The notes beneath the pieces are model-generated. The model made no database searches. It was not told the origin of the DNA and saw only the letters and a program-made list of their open reading frames with translations. Below are positions 44,256 through 53,845 of a DNA stretch of 64,000 nucleotides, piece after piece (position 1 is the stretch's first letter; each line of letters opens with the position of its first letter). The translations under genes were made by a program, and so were the position numbers. This stretch comes from [Lactobacillus] rogosae (lineage in GTDB: Bacteria; Bacillota; Clostridia; Lachnospirales; Lachnospiraceae). Where the stretch lies: NCBI GenBank assembly GCA_900112995.1, contig FONU01000006.1:1-64000 (forward strand), given 5' to 3'.

Positions 44256-44323
44256 AAACTTTCCTCCTGATATGTATCTAATATATGCTGATTATGTCTA
44301 TAGCAAAATACTTTAATGAAAAT

Positions 44324-45136
44324 CTACTGTATATCACTGTTAAGATTATTATATATCTTTATCTCAACCCTACGGTTCTGGGCACGTCCCTCTGCCGTTG
44401 TATTATCAGCTATCGGAACATTCTCTCCACGACCTGAAGATGTCATAGTCTTGGCATCAAAGCCTTTATTATTAACAAGATAATTATATACGCTATGTGC
44501 TCTATGCACAGAAAGCATCATATTATCTGGGAACTTGGCAGTATTAATCGGATTACTATCTGTATGTCCCTCTATTGTTATATAATTGTCATTATACTGG
44601 TATATTGCTCCAGCCACTGAATCTAACAGACTCACCGCTTCAGGTGTCAGATCAGCTTCACCTGAATTAAACAATATACCACCATTCATATTAAGCATTA
44701 CATATTTATTAGTAGCTGTTATCTCAACCTGATTATCAACATTAGCAGCTTTAAGAGCCGATTCTATTTCATCTGCCATACTTTCAGACTCTTTAAGTCC
44801 TTCTTTATCCATCTGTTCCTTAGCTGTCTTTACCTCTTCGGTAAATTCACCGTCTGTATTAAGACCCATATTATTATAATATGAACTAAGATCATTAAGC
44901 TGTGTTGCTCCACTTCCCACAAGAATACCCTCATCAGATAATGCTGAACCTCCTGATGGAAATATACTAAAGCTCGCTGACAGGGAAGCCGCAACCTTTT
45001 CAAACTTTTCTGCATCTACTGATGACATCGAAAACAGTAAAACGAAGAAACATAATAACAAATTCATCAAATCACTGAAAGTCGACATCCACGCTGGAGA
45101 TCCGGCTGGCTGGTCCTGAGGTTTCCTCTTAGCCAT
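44324..45136 (-). CDS. motB: Flagellar motor stator protein MotB
   Basis: 270 residues: PAGSPAWMSTFSDLMNLLLC, a single helix whose Asp (TFSDLM) is the proton- or sodium-binding residue, a plug region, and a C-terminal OmpA-like peptidoglycan-binding domain (ITIEGHTDSNPINT, MLSVHRAHSVYNYL, SSGRGENVPIADN). It overlaps motA by TAATG. Confidence 0.97.
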   Translation of the reverse strand: MAKRKPQDQPAGSPAWMSTFSDLMNLLLCFFVLLFSMSSVDAEKFEKVAASLSASFSIFPSGGSALSDEGILVGSGATQLNDLSSYYNNMGLNTDGEFTEEVKTAKEQMDKEGLKESESMADEIESALKAANVDNQVEITATNKYVMLNMNGGILFNSGEADLTPEAVSLLDSVAGAIYQYNDNYITIEGHTDSNPINTAKFPDNMMLSVHRAHSVYNYLVNNKGFDAKTMTSSGRGENVPIADNTTAEGRAQNRRVEIKIYNNLNSDIQ

Positions 45137-45930
45137 TAAGCTTCACCTCCTCCTTCTTCGGTAGACAATGCATTTCTTGATGCTGGTGCAAGGAATGACT
45201 TAAGCTTTTCTTCAATTACTCGTGGGTTCTCACCTGCCTGAATAGAAAGCAGACCCTCAATAACTATTTCTTTGAGCTGATATTCTATAGAATTCTGCTC
45301 TTTTAATTTATTAGCAATTGGTGTACAGAACCAGTTAGCTATCAACGAACCATAAAGTGTTGTAAGAAGGGCTGTTGCCATCGATGGTCCAATTGCTGAT
45401 GAATCCTGCAAATCCTTTAACATATTAACAAGACCTATAAGAGTACCAATCATACCCCAGGCAGGACCAAGTGCTGCCCATGTCTCAAAGAACCCAGCCA
45501 CACTTCTGTGTCGTTCATCCATATTCATAAGTTCTGTTTCAAGTATTCCTCTTACAAGCTCTGGCTCTGTACCATCAACAATAAGCAGAATACCTTTCTT
45601 CATAAATTCATCATCAAGATTCTGTGCCACCTCTTCAAGTGCAAGAAGGCCTTCCTTTCTTGCTACATTTGACAATTCTATAATCTTGGCTATTGTTGAA
45701 CCATTGTCATACTTCGGATCTTTAAACGCAAGACCCACACCTTTAAAATTATTAAGGAAATCTTTAAGAGTATTCGACGCAATAAGACCTGCTAAAGAAC
45801 CTCCAAGTGTAATAATAATTGAAGGAACATCGACGAAATTCTGCAAAGCTGATACACCATTGCCCCACAGAATACCGAATACAACCATTACCGCACCTAA
45901 GACAATACCTATAATTGAAGCTAAATCCAT
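45136..45930 (-). CDS. motA: Flagellar motor stator protein MotA
   Basis: 264 residues with four membrane helices. MDLASIIGIVLGAVMVVFGI opens it, and the conserved later part includes AALGPAWGMIGTLIGLVNML and GPSMATALLTTLYGSLIAN with the helix-3/4 prolines. Start set at ATG 45930 by family alignment; ribosome binding is weak, and longer versions up to 12 residues are possible. It begins a new transcription unit after the flgE terminator. Confidence 0.95.
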   Translation of the reverse strand: MDLASIIGIVLGAVMVVFGILWGNGVSALQNFVDVPSIIITLGGSLAGLIASNTLKDFLNNFKGVGLAFKDPKYDNGSTIAKIIELSNVARKEGLLALEEVAQNLDDEFMKKGILLIVDGTEPELVRGILETELMNMDERHRSVAGFFETWAALGPAWGMIGTLIGLVNMLKDLQDSSAIGPSMATALLTTLYGSLIANWFCTPIANKLKEQNSIEYQLKEIVIEGLLSIQAGENPRVIEEKLKSFLAPASRNALSTEEGGGEA

Positions 45931-46000
45931 CAAAGACACCATCCATTCTTTCATATTGGGGCACACTTATATTATATATATACAACACCCCCATAATTAA

Positions 46001-46028
46001 ACTATATATATTAAAACACCAATGACAA
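46001..46028 (-). promoter_or_regulatory. Probable promoter for motA and downstream genes
   Basis: -35 TTGTCA (46028-46023), 16-base spacer, -10 TATAGT (46006-46001). Start near 45994, about 65 bases before motA. Confidence 0.5.
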
Positions 46029-46170
46029 ATTATTGCAATATAATACTGCCATTTTTCTACATATTTTCTTAATTAATCCGACAAATAATAACGAAATATT
46101 TCTTTATATCTTTTGTCTGCATAACTTATAGAATAAAATTCTGAAACATTCTATCCTTTCAATAAAATAA

Positions 46171-46205
46171 TGGAACGCGGCAGAATACTCTTCTGTAGCG
46201 TTCCA
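46171..46205 (-). terminator. Terminator-like hairpin after flgE
   Basis: Outer arms TGGAACGC/GCGTTCCA (8 bp, perfect) and inner arms CAGAA/TTCTG form one long hairpin. TTATTTTATT follows on the minus strand. It is 34 bases past the flgE stop and divides the fla/che cluster. Confidence 0.7.
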
Positions 46206-46238
46206 TAAATATGAATCGCTTTGTTATGATAACCTTAA

Positions 46239-47570
46239 TTATCTCTTAAGATTAATAAGCTCCTCAAGCAAAGTATCTGATACTGTAATAATCCTTGAGT
46301 TAGCCTGATAGCCTCTCTGAGTTGTTATCATTGTAGTGAATTCCTGTGCAAGATCCACATTAGACATCTCTAATACTCCCGACTGGATCTTACCCTTTGT
46401 AGCTGATATATCTTTTCCTATTCCATCGAACTCACCTGAGTTAAGTGTTGCAGCGTATAAGTTCTCCCCAACCTTCTCAAGACCACCAGGGTTAGTGAAT
46501 TCTGTTACAGCTATCTGTCCAATAGTCTTAACATCACCATTGCTATAGCTTGCATTAATTCTACCCATTGTATCAATACCGTAAGATGTCATTGTACCAA
46601 CAGCCTTACCACCACCAATATAATTGCCAGTTGTTGCATCCTTGATACCATATGTCTGTTTGATTGATGACTTATCTGCTATCATCTTAATTCCTGACAT
46701 ATCAACAGTTAATATATGAGTTCCTTCAGCACCAATATTATCAAGCTGTGGATCATTAGCTGTTGGACTCTCAACTGTAAATTCAATATTAGCATTAGCT
46801 TCATTAGAAAGACCTGTAACTGAATTAAACACAAGTGTGTTACTTGTTGTAAGTGTAAGGTCTGTCTTTTCGCCATCCTTTGTTATTGAAGATGCTGTTA
46901 TTGAGTATGTAACATCATTACCTGTCTGTCCTTCCTTATGAAGAACTACTGTTGCCTGATATAAACTACCAAGGCTGTCATAGAAGTTAAGCGTTGTTGT
47001 TACATCATCAGACTCTGTTGAATTAATATTACCAGCAAGTGTAAGTCCTGTTGTTCTTTCTGGTAATGTATATTTAACAGCATCACTTTCAAGATAAAGA
47101 GGTGATACCTTATCCTTTAATATCTCACCAGTCTCGCTGTCAACCTGCCATCCAAGTACGCTTGCACCAGACTGTGTAACCAATGCACCTGACTCATCCT
47201 TTGTAAAGTTACCAGCTCTTGTAAAATATGTATTACCACCGCTGCTTACAATAAAGAATGCGTTACAGCCTGTAATAGCGAGATCAGTTGCATTATCTGT
47301 TCTCTCTGTTGCACCTTCTGTTGTCATTGCTGTTGATATAGAACCCACTGAAGAGCCAAGACCAATCTGCATAGCATTAGTACCACCTTTACCTGTATCG
47401 GCATTAGGTCCTGTAGCTGTCTGTGTTGTCTGATAAAACACTTCACTAAATGTCATCGACTGTGATTTGTAAGCTACTGTATTAACATTTGCAATGTTAT
47501 TACCTATAACATCCATTCTTGTCTGATGTGATTTTAAGCCTGACACACCAGAGAACAATGCTCTCATCAT
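46239..47570 (-). CDS. flgE: Flagellar hook protein
   Basis: 443 residues. The N-terminal RALFSGVSGLKSHQTRMDVIGNNIANVNT and C-terminal SNVDLAQEFTTMITTQRGYQANSRII (read in parts) are the rod/hook heptad signatures. The middle includes the FlgE insert (TTTLNFYDSLGSLYQATVVL). It polymerises into the hook. ATG 47570 or the adjacent ATG 47567 may be used; both have GGAGGAA upstream. Confidence 0.97.
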   Translation of the reverse strand: MMRALFSGVSGLKSHQTRMDVIGNNIANVNTVAYKSQSMTFSEVFYQTTQTATGPNADTGKGGTNAMQIGLGSSVGSISTAMTTEGATERTDNATDLAITGCNAFFIVSSGGNTYFTRAGNFTKDESGALVTQSGASVLGWQVDSETGEILKDKVSPLYLESDAVKYTLPERTTGLTLAGNINSTESDDVTTTLNFYDSLGSLYQATVVLHKEGQTGNDVTYSITASSITKDGEKTDLTLTTSNTLVFNSVTGLSNEANANIEFTVESPTANDPQLDNIGAEGTHILTVDMSGIKMIADKSSIKQTYGIKDATTGNYIGGGKAVGTMTSYGIDTMGRINASYSNGDVKTIGQIAVTEFTNPGGLEKVGENLYAATLNSGEFDGIGKDISATKGKIQSGVLEMSNVDLAQEFTTMITTQRGYQANSRIITVSDTLLEELINLKR

Positions 47571-47680
47571 AATATTATTCCTCCATACTGCGTAACCGCG
47601 TTATTTAATATTCTTATTAAACATTGAGGCGTATCATCTCATCTGTCAGTCAGAGATGAATAACATCCTTACCGGTCCTG

Positions 47681-48109
47681 TTACATAACTACTGCGCCAT
47701 CAATATTGGTATAAATGTTGTCATCACTTGAATTCTGGTCAATAGCTGTTATTACTGTCTTCTTATCAGTATTGACTATGAACGCAAGATTATCAACAAG
47801 AACCAAAGACTCTTTGATTCCTTTGCTATATGCCTTCTTCGTTCCCTCTTCAAGCCTTATCATCTGTTCGTCAGTTAGTCTTATATCTCTCTGTTCAAGT
47901 CTTGCATCTGCATGTTTAGTGAATTTAAGCCCATATGCTACACCTGAAGTTCTGTCTGCGACAAGCTCATCAATTGACTGCTGACGACTTAATATTTCAG
48001 TAAATGAAGGGCCATCATATGTGGCATTAACATCCTGTTTCTTTCTCTTACTGATAACCTCTGCCATTCTTTCAATTGAAGTAACGCTGCCATTGAGTAT
48101 ATTATTCAT
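47681..48109 (-). CDS. Flagellar operon protein, TIGR02530 family
   Basis: 142 residues, no membrane segment. The conserved core reads LKFTKHADARLEQRDIRLTD, then KGIKESLVLVDNLAFIVNTD and KKTVITAID. This protein occurs between flgD and flgE in many Firmicutes. It has no established mechanism, though a regulatory or export-chaperone role is plausible. ATG 48109 has GGGAG at good spacing; the ATG 6 bases earlier abuts it. Confidence 0.85.
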   Translation of the reverse strand: MNNILNGSVTSIERMAEVISKRKKQDVNATYDGPSFTEILSRQQSIDELVADRTSGVAYGLKFTKHADARLEQRDIRLTDEQMIRLEEGTKKAYSKGIKESLVLVDNLAFIVNTDKKTVITAIDQNSSDDNIYTNIDGAVVM

Positions 48110-48178
48110 AGACATCTCCCATCTTACATCAATTAAATTAAAGCATTATGTACATTCAATCCCTTTCCTGTACGAATT

Positions 48179-48736
48179 CTATTCTTCTGACCCAGCTGCT
48201 TCTGACTTATCAGTAGAATCTGTGCTGTCCTTTTTATCATCTGTTGAATCAGTACTGCCTGTTGTGCTGTCTGTACTTCCAGATGAACTATTAGAACCAT
48301 TAGATGCATTCCATTTTTCATAGTAATCTTTGTCAATCACCTGATCAACATCATTAATATCATAAAGACCGCCGTTAATACCAAGATATATTATACCATC
48401 AATCTCCTGCCAGCCATTAACCACACCACCAGCATAGCCAGATGTATTCATATCTGTCTTTACAATAACAGCTTTACCAATAAGATTAGATGCTGTCTGG
48501 CTAAGCACTTTTTCATTCATCTCTGTTGTAGCTTCTACCTGTGAGAATGTTGCCATCTGAGCCATATAATCTGAATTACTTGTTGGTTCAAGCGGATCCT
48601 GATTCTGCATTTCTGCTACTAAAAGGCTCAAGAAGTTCTCCATATTAAGTGTGTTAGACTTCTTAGTATTCGTTGTCTTAGATGTAGAACTGATAATCTG
48701 GCTTTGCGATACTGCATTAGATGAATCTACTGCCAT
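48179..48736 (-). CDS. flgD: Flagellar hook capping protein
   Basis: 185 residues with the FlgD N-terminal core: LNMENFLSLLVAEMQNQDPL, then EPTSNSDYMAQMATFSQVEA and LIGKAVIV. A short Tudor-like part follows. The C-terminal about 40 residues are nearly all Ser, Thr, Asp and Gly, with SGSTDSTTGSTDSTD-type repeats. It caps the growing hook. Start ATG 48736 has AAAGGAGAA; the longest frame begins 24 bases earlier. Confidence 0.94.
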   Translation of the reverse strand: MAVDSSNAVSQSQIISSTSKTTNTKKSNTLNMENFLSLLVAEMQNQDPLEPTSNSDYMAQMATFSQVEATTEMNEKVLSQTASNLIGKAVIVKTDMNTSGYAGGVVNGWQEIDGIIYLGINGGLYDINDVDQVIDKDYYEKWNASNGSNSSSGSTDSTTGSTDSTDDKKDSTDSTDKSEAAGSEE

Positions 48737-48791
48737 ATGTGTTCTCCTTTCTTTATTCAATTAAAATAGTAATTTAATACATGTCTTTGTT

Positions 48792-50150
48792 CTATGCAAG
48801 ATATTCAACACTGCTTCCCTCTGCCTTAGGTGCTGGAGCTGTACTCTCTAAATCTTCTTCTAATTCATCATCAAATGAAGAAAGATCAAGCTTTCTATGC
48901 ACCTTGCTTTCGCCCTGCTTTCTTTCAGATTCACTCTGTCCGAAATTCTGGCCTGCTTCAAAGCTATGTGCCATAACTGTAATCTCCACAGCATCAACTT
49001 TAAGTCCCTGACTTTCAAACTGCTCCCTTAATGTAACCATCTGGTTCTCAAGTGCTGTCTTTACCTGCTCATTCTGAGCTGCAATCTGTGCAGAGACAAT
49101 TCCGTTGCGGGCTGTAACTGTAATGTGCACGCTTCCAAGATGTTCTGGATTAAGCATAACTTCCATACTTGTAAGTTCTCTTGATGCCATAAGCTTTACA
49201 CTGTCTATAACCTGATTGACGATGTCGGCTTCTTTAACCGTTGAAATATCTTCTGTTATAATGTCAGCAAATGTATCTGTAATATTAGATATCATATTAT
49301 CCGCAACATCAGCATATGTAACTTTGTTGTTGGCTTCGTTAGACTCCGACATATTATTCTTTGCCTTGCCATCGCTTTCTGTTGTAATCTTCTTAGCAAG
49401 AACTTCACTTAAGCTTTCCTGATTATCTACTGTCTGGTTAATATTATCATCTGCATTCTTAGCATCTGATTCTTTAACATTATCCTGCTTAGCTGTATCT
49501 TCTGAATTAACTACAGGTGCTATATCGTTCTGTCCAAGAACAATTCCAACTTCTTCTGTCTTAACTCCAAGCATACCTGCTATATCAGCATTAGCTTCAT
49601 CCACAACATTGATAATGTTATTAAAGCTCTGCATCATATCCTCATTAGTTATTAGTGTAAGTGCATCTGTTCCTGTAAGCTGTTCAATAAGCTCTGCTAC
49701 TTTGGCAGTTGAAAGAAGATCCAGTGCTGTAAGCCCAAGTAACTCCATAGCCACTTTGATGTCTTCATCTGATACATCGAATTCTTCTTTAATAGCATCT
49801 TTAATATCTTCGCACACTTCTTTTACTGTATCTGTGACATCTTTATTATCTGCCTTGGAATTAACATCTGATATACTAGATGTATCAGCATTCTCAGCCG
49901 AACCTGTAACACTGCTCTTATCTTCTGATGTATTATTCTTTGCAGATATCTTATTAGTGTTAGTATTCTGAACATTAATAAGGTTATCTTTGATATTAGT
50001 CTTGCCAATATTACCATTAGTTGCCCCATTTGCAAGAGAATCTGCCATCACTGACTTGAAATCGCCCGATTTCTTAGCTGATGCCTTAGTCTGTGCAGTT
50101 CCAGACACCTTATTGGTGCTGCCTGTTCCAACTACTGCTGGACTAACCAT
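48792..50150 (-). CDS. fliK: Flagellar hook-length control protein
   Basis: 452 residues. The N-terminal two-thirds is low-complexity (Asn, Asp, Ser, Lys) and probably extended, acting as the ruler. The C-terminal Flg_hook domain is recognisable: ASRELTSMEVMLNPEHLGSV, then VTARNGIVSAQIAAQNEQVK and LREQFESQGLKVDAVEI. It lies between the MotE-like gene and flgD, the canonical fliK position. Confidence 0.93.
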   Translation of the reverse strand: MVSPAVVGTGSTNKVSGTAQTKASAKKSGDFKSVMADSLANGATNGNIGKTNIKDNLINVQNTNTNKISAKNNTSEDKSSVTGSAENADTSSISDVNSKADNKDVTDTVKEVCEDIKDAIKEEFDVSDEDIKVAMELLGLTALDLLSTAKVAELIEQLTGTDALTLITNEDMMQSFNNIINVVDEANADIAGMLGVKTEEVGIVLGQNDIAPVVNSEDTAKQDNVKESDAKNADDNINQTVDNQESLSEVLAKKITTESDGKAKNNMSESNEANNKVTYADVADNMISNITDTFADIITEDISTVKEADIVNQVIDSVKLMASRELTSMEVMLNPEHLGSVHITVTARNGIVSAQIAAQNEQVKTALENQMVTLREQFESQGLKVDAVEITVMAHSFEAGQNFGQSESERKQGESKVHRKLDLSSFDDELEEDLESTAPAPKAEGSSVEYLA

Positions 50151-50213
50151 ATGTATTCCTCCTTTCTTGTAATGATTATATGTAATAAGACATTATGTCT
50201 GATTACCAAAATA

Positions 50214-50987
50214 TTATGGATGAGTAATCTTTGTAATCTTAGCTGCATATACCGGATCCATCTCTGCAAGTACAGCTGCTCTCTGCTTAGATGTCATACA
50301 CTGTAATATCTGTGATACAAGGTTCGTATCACCTGTCATCTCTTCAAGAATTGCAGCGGCACTGGCTGCATCCATCTTAGCATATGCCTCTGCCCAGTCC
50401 TTAATCTTCTGAGAATACTCAAGATCTTTTATAACCTGCTTATATAATTCTGCCGCATTATCTGCATCTATAGACTCATACCACGATTTGTAATTGGATA
50501 TATCTGGTGCATTATCTGTATAGACAACTTCCCTGTCGAACTTATCCTTTAAATCCTGATAATACTGTGCGTTATCTTCAAATACTTTTAATCTGGCAAT
50601 CTCTGCCTGTAAATCAGCAATTGTTGATGAATCAGCTGTTCCTGCATCCTTATACTGTGCAAGTTCTGCTTCGAGTTCATTAATTCTGTCTATTGCCTCA
50701 GCAAGATTCTTATACTTGCTTCCTGTCTCTTCAGCTATCTCTTCATCTGTTGCCTCTGGAAGAATTCTGTTGATAACTGGAACATTCTTAAGGAATGGTC
50801 TTAGCATACTTCCTATTCCACCGACATTCATCTTTATCAACAAGCCAAATATGACAAGCCATATAGCAATTACAACCACTACAATAAATGCGTTAAGAAG
50901 CTTATTGCCGCCTGAACTTTCTTCTTCATCATTCAGATCTAAGCTGTCATCAATATCTAATTCTTCCTTGGATTTCTTCTTTGCCAT
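50214..50987 (-). CDS. MotE/YlxF-like membrane protein
   Basis: 257 residues. An acidic N-terminus is followed by one membrane helix (LLNAFIVVVVIAIWLVIFGL), a coiled coil (about 88-130; AEAIDRINELEAELAQ) and a C-terminal helical domain (AYAKMDAASAAAILEEMTGD, then SKQRAAVLAEMDPVYAAKIT). The C-terminal domain resembles the MgtE N-terminal-like fold of MotE. In B. subtilis the same slot between fliJ and fliK holds ylxF. It may aid stator or export assembly (inference). Confidence 0.75.
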   Translation of the reverse strand: MAKKKSKEELDIDDSLDLNDEEESSGGNKLLNAFIVVVVIAIWLVIFGLLIKMNVGGIGSMLRPFLKNVPVINRILPEATDEEIAEETGSKYKNLAEAIDRINELEAELAQYKDAGTADSSTIADLQAEIARLKVFEDNAQYYQDLKDKFDREVVYTDNAPDISNYKSWYESIDADNAAELYKQVIKDLEYSQKIKDWAEAYAKMDAASAAAILEEMTGDTNLVSQILQCMTSKQRAAVLAEMDPVYAAKITKITHP

Positions 50988-51004
50988 AGTAATCTGCTCT
51001 CCGT

Positions 51005-51457
51005 TTATTCGTCTTCTTCTCTATCATTATAATTAAAGCTTACAACTTCATCAATCTCTTTCATCTCCTGTGCATTAAGCTCCTGTAGGAACTGCTCAAA
51101 AGCCTTTTCTTTCAGCTTTTCCTGAACCTTTCTTTCCTTAACTGCATCTGCAAGACGCTTCATTGAAGCCTCAACATTTCTTTCCGCCAGCTTAACCATT
51201 ACAGCCTGGTTCTTTGCCATATCTTCTGTAATCTTAATAGCTTCATTACATCTTCTGATCTTAGCTATATCAAGCTTTCCTATAGATAGCTGCGAAGCCT
51301 GTACCTTATACGAATTAAGTGTTGACATAATATTGTGCATCTTCACTTCCTCATCATGAAGTGCTCCAAGCATCTGGGCATATTCTGTCTTAGCCTGTGT
51401 CTCCATTCTTTCTTTTATGTTAAGTACATTCTGCATACTATATATGAATTTTGCCAT
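51005..51457 (-). CDS. fliJ: Flagellar export protein FliJ
   Basis: 150 residues, all helical coiled coil. It opens with the typical AKFIYSMQNVLNIKERMETQ and is rich in Lys and Glu. It is the stalk of the FliI ATPase ring. Sequence conservation is low in this family; the fliI neighbour decides the call. Confidence 0.88.
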   Translation of the reverse strand: MAKFIYSMQNVLNIKERMETQAKTEYAQMLGALHDEEVKMHNIMSTLNSYKVQASQLSIGKLDIAKIRRCNEAIKITEDMAKNQAVMVKLAERNVEASMKRLADAVKERKVQEKLKEKAFEQFLQELNAQEMKEIDEVVSFNYNDREEDE

Positions 51458-51546
51458 ATTATATCAGCCCTCATACCTGTTATATTTTATCACAACTTAT
51501 CGATAATTGGTATATATTTACATTAGATATATTAAGATTTCAACAT

Positions 51547-52932
51547 TTATCGTCTTGCCTGTGCTCTCTGTGGTGCTTTTGGCTGTTCGCCAAGCTTCAG
51601 GCTTCCATTCTCAAAATCCTCATAATCACTGAACAAATCATATAAAGCATTCAATTCTTCATCCAGTGAGAACTTCTCATCTGTCTGCTGCATAAGAAAT
51701 CTGTTAACAGCATCTATCTTGGATATCGCATAATCAATATTCCTGTTCGAGCCGCTCTTATAAGCCCCAATATTAATAAGGTCTTCCGCTTCATTATATG
51801 TAGCAAGCACTGTCTTTAACCTGCCTGCTGCTTTCTTATGTTCCTTGGATACTATCTGGCTCATACATCTTGATATACTTTGAAGCACATCAATAGCAGG
51901 ATAATGATTCTTATGTCCTAACTTTCTTGAAAGCATTATATGACCATCAAGGATACTTCTTGCCGTATCTGTAATAGGTTCATTAAAATCATCACCATCA
52001 ACAAGAACTGTATACAGACCTGTAATTGAGCCTTTATCTGACATACCTGCTCTCTCAAGCAGCTTAGGCATCTCACTATATACACTCGGTGGATAACCTC
52101 TTGTAACAGGTGGTTCACCAGATGCAAGTCCAATCTCTCTTTGTGCCATAGAGAAACGTGTCAATGAATCCATCATAAGAAGAACATCTTTTCCCTGATC
52201 CCTGAAATATTCTGCAATAGCTGTCGCTGTCTTAGCAGCCTTATTTCTTATAAGTGCCGGCTTATCTGATGTAGCAACTACAAGAACACTTCGTTTCATA
52301 CCTTCAGGACCTAAATCCCTCTCAACAAATTCTCTTACTTCCCTGCCTCGCTCGCCTATAAGTGCAATAACATTAATATCTGCCTTTGTATTTCTTGCAA
52401 ACATACCTAGCAATGTACTCTTACCTACACCACTACCTGCAAATATGCCAATTCTCTGTCCTTTACCTACTGTAAGCAGGCCATCAACTGCCTTAACTCC
52501 AAGTGGAAGAATTTCACTGATAATCTCTCTTTCCATAGGATCTGGTGGTGCAGCTTCTACCGAATAAGCACTCTCAAGGTTAAGCTCTGCACCGTCTGTA
52601 GGATTGCCAAGTCCATCTAAAGTATGTCCTAAAATATCATCTCCAACCTTAACCTCTAATGGTTTTTCAGTATTCTCAACAATACTTCCAGGTCCAATTC
52701 CATCAACAACATCAAATGGCATAAGAAGAACTCTAGAATCCTTAAATCCTACCACCTCTGCAAATAACACCTGACTTCTGTCAGCTGAGTAAATTTTACA
52801 TAAATCATTAAGCTTGGCATCCGGTCCTATTGACTCTATTGTAAGACCTACAATCTTAGTAACCTTTCCAAGCTTCTTATAGAAAGATTTCTCTGTCAAA
52901 GAATAATATTTATCTATATTTAGTAGTGACAA
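51547..52932 (-). CDS. fliI: Flagellar export ATPase
   Basis: 461 residues, related to F1 beta subunits. Walker A is AGSGVGKSTLLG and Walker B is VLLMMDSLTRFSMAQREIGL; GERGREVREF and GYPPSVYSEMPKLLERAG are further marks. The best start is TTG at 52932, with GGGAGG 8 bases upstream. The longest frame also starts at a TTG and runs through that site. FliI energises unloading of export substrates. Confidence 0.97.
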   Translation of the reverse strand: MSLLNIDKYYSLTEKSFYKKLGKVTKIVGLTIESIGPDAKLNDLCKIYSADRSQVLFAEVVGFKDSRVLLMPFDVVDGIGPGSIVENTEKPLEVKVGDDILGHTLDGLGNPTDGAELNLESAYSVEAAPPDPMEREIISEILPLGVKAVDGLLTVGKGQRIGIFAGSGVGKSTLLGMFARNTKADINVIALIGERGREVREFVERDLGPEGMKRSVLVVATSDKPALIRNKAAKTATAIAEYFRDQGKDVLLMMDSLTRFSMAQREIGLASGEPPVTRGYPPSVYSEMPKLLERAGMSDKGSITGLYTVLVDGDDFNEPITDTARSILDGHIMLSRKLGHKNHYPAIDVLQSISRCMSQIVSKEHKKAAGRLKTVLATYNEAEDLINIGAYKSGSNRNIDYAISKIDAVNRFLMQQTDEKFSLDEELNALYDLFSDYEDFENGSLKLGEQPKAPQRAQARR

Positions 52933-53011
52933 ATCTTCTTCCTCCCTGTATCTGTATAACAATATGCCAGAGTACCTGCCATATAATTATCATTTTATAT
53001 AGCTTTATAAC

Positions 53012-53845
53012 TTACATACAGCTTAACAACTTAATATCCTTAATAAGATTGTTAAGTTCTATATCAAGGCTACAGTCAAATACACCTGCATCTGTCTCTA
53101 TTATACATTCATTCTTCTTCATTGTTGTATCTGCAACAATATCAAGATTAATCTCTTTAGATACCGCACAATATATCTTGCCCTGATTATTTGTTAAGAA
53201 CTTATAATCTTCTGGTGAAACCTTAATAACAAAATCATTGCTTGTCTCTGCATTCTTAAGGACATTACCGATAAGGCCAAGTATTATATCCTGATTATCA
53301 TCAGATACAACTCTTGTAACTTTTCTGAATACATCAGTTATTGTATTAACAAGCTCTGGCTCAATAGCTGCTTTAAGCTGTTCATATTCATTTGTTAACT
53401 GTTCAGCCTTTGCTTCATAATCTCTTGCAAGCTGAGCCGCCTTATCTTCGTATTCCTGTCTTGCACCTTCTGCACCTTGTTGGTATCCTTGCTTCTTAGC
53501 TTCTTGTAAAAGCCTGTCCGCCTCCATATGTGCCTGTGCAAGAATTTCATTAGCCTCATCCTTGATACTCTGTGCTTCGTTGCTGGCATTCTCTATTATT
53601 GAAGCAGCTTGTGCTTCATAACTGGCATCAGTTGCCGCTTCTTCATTCATATCGTCTTCTGAACCTGTGAGCAGCTGTTCTACAACATCTGCCTTAAGTC
53701 CATTAACAAAACCGTCTGCATCAACATTATCTTTGTTATTCTGAATTTCTATAATATGCTTTAACTTACTTTTAACAAGGTCGTTATAATCTATAACTCT
53801 CTCATCACTACTTACTGTAGTGCCTCTTTTTAACAGATTAGACAA
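53012..53845 (-). CDS. fliH: Flagellar assembly protein FliH
   Basis: 277 residues: a long helical Glu/Gln/Ala-rich middle (ASNEAQSIKDEANEILAQAH, then AEQLTNEYEQLKA) and a FliH/V-ATPase-E-like C-terminal domain (VRVVSDD-type helix, then FVIKVSPEDYKFL). It regulates FliI. Start TTG 53845 has GGAGGTGA 8 bases upstream and overlaps the fliG stop by 8 bases. Confidence 0.9.
   Translation of the reverse strand: MSNLLKRGTTVSSDERVIDYNDLVKSKLKHIIEIQNNKDNVDADGFVNGLKADVVEQLLTGSEDDMNEEAATDASYEAQAASIIENASNEAQSIKDEANEILAQAHMEADRLLQEAKKQGYQQGAEGARQEYEDKAAQLARDYEAKAEQLTNEYEQLKAAIEPELVNTITDVFRKVTRVVSDDNQDIILGLIGNVLKNAETSNDFVIKVSPEDYKFLTNNQGKIYCAVSKEINLDIVADTTMKKNECIIETDAGVFDCSLDIELNNLIKDIKLLSCM

Noticed and set aside
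46030-46170. A sigma-28 promoter or a small gene upstream of motA
   Set aside because: A TAAA and a GTCGG are present but 20 bases apart and not matching GCCGATAA; the only ATG with a ribosome binding site codes 7 residues.
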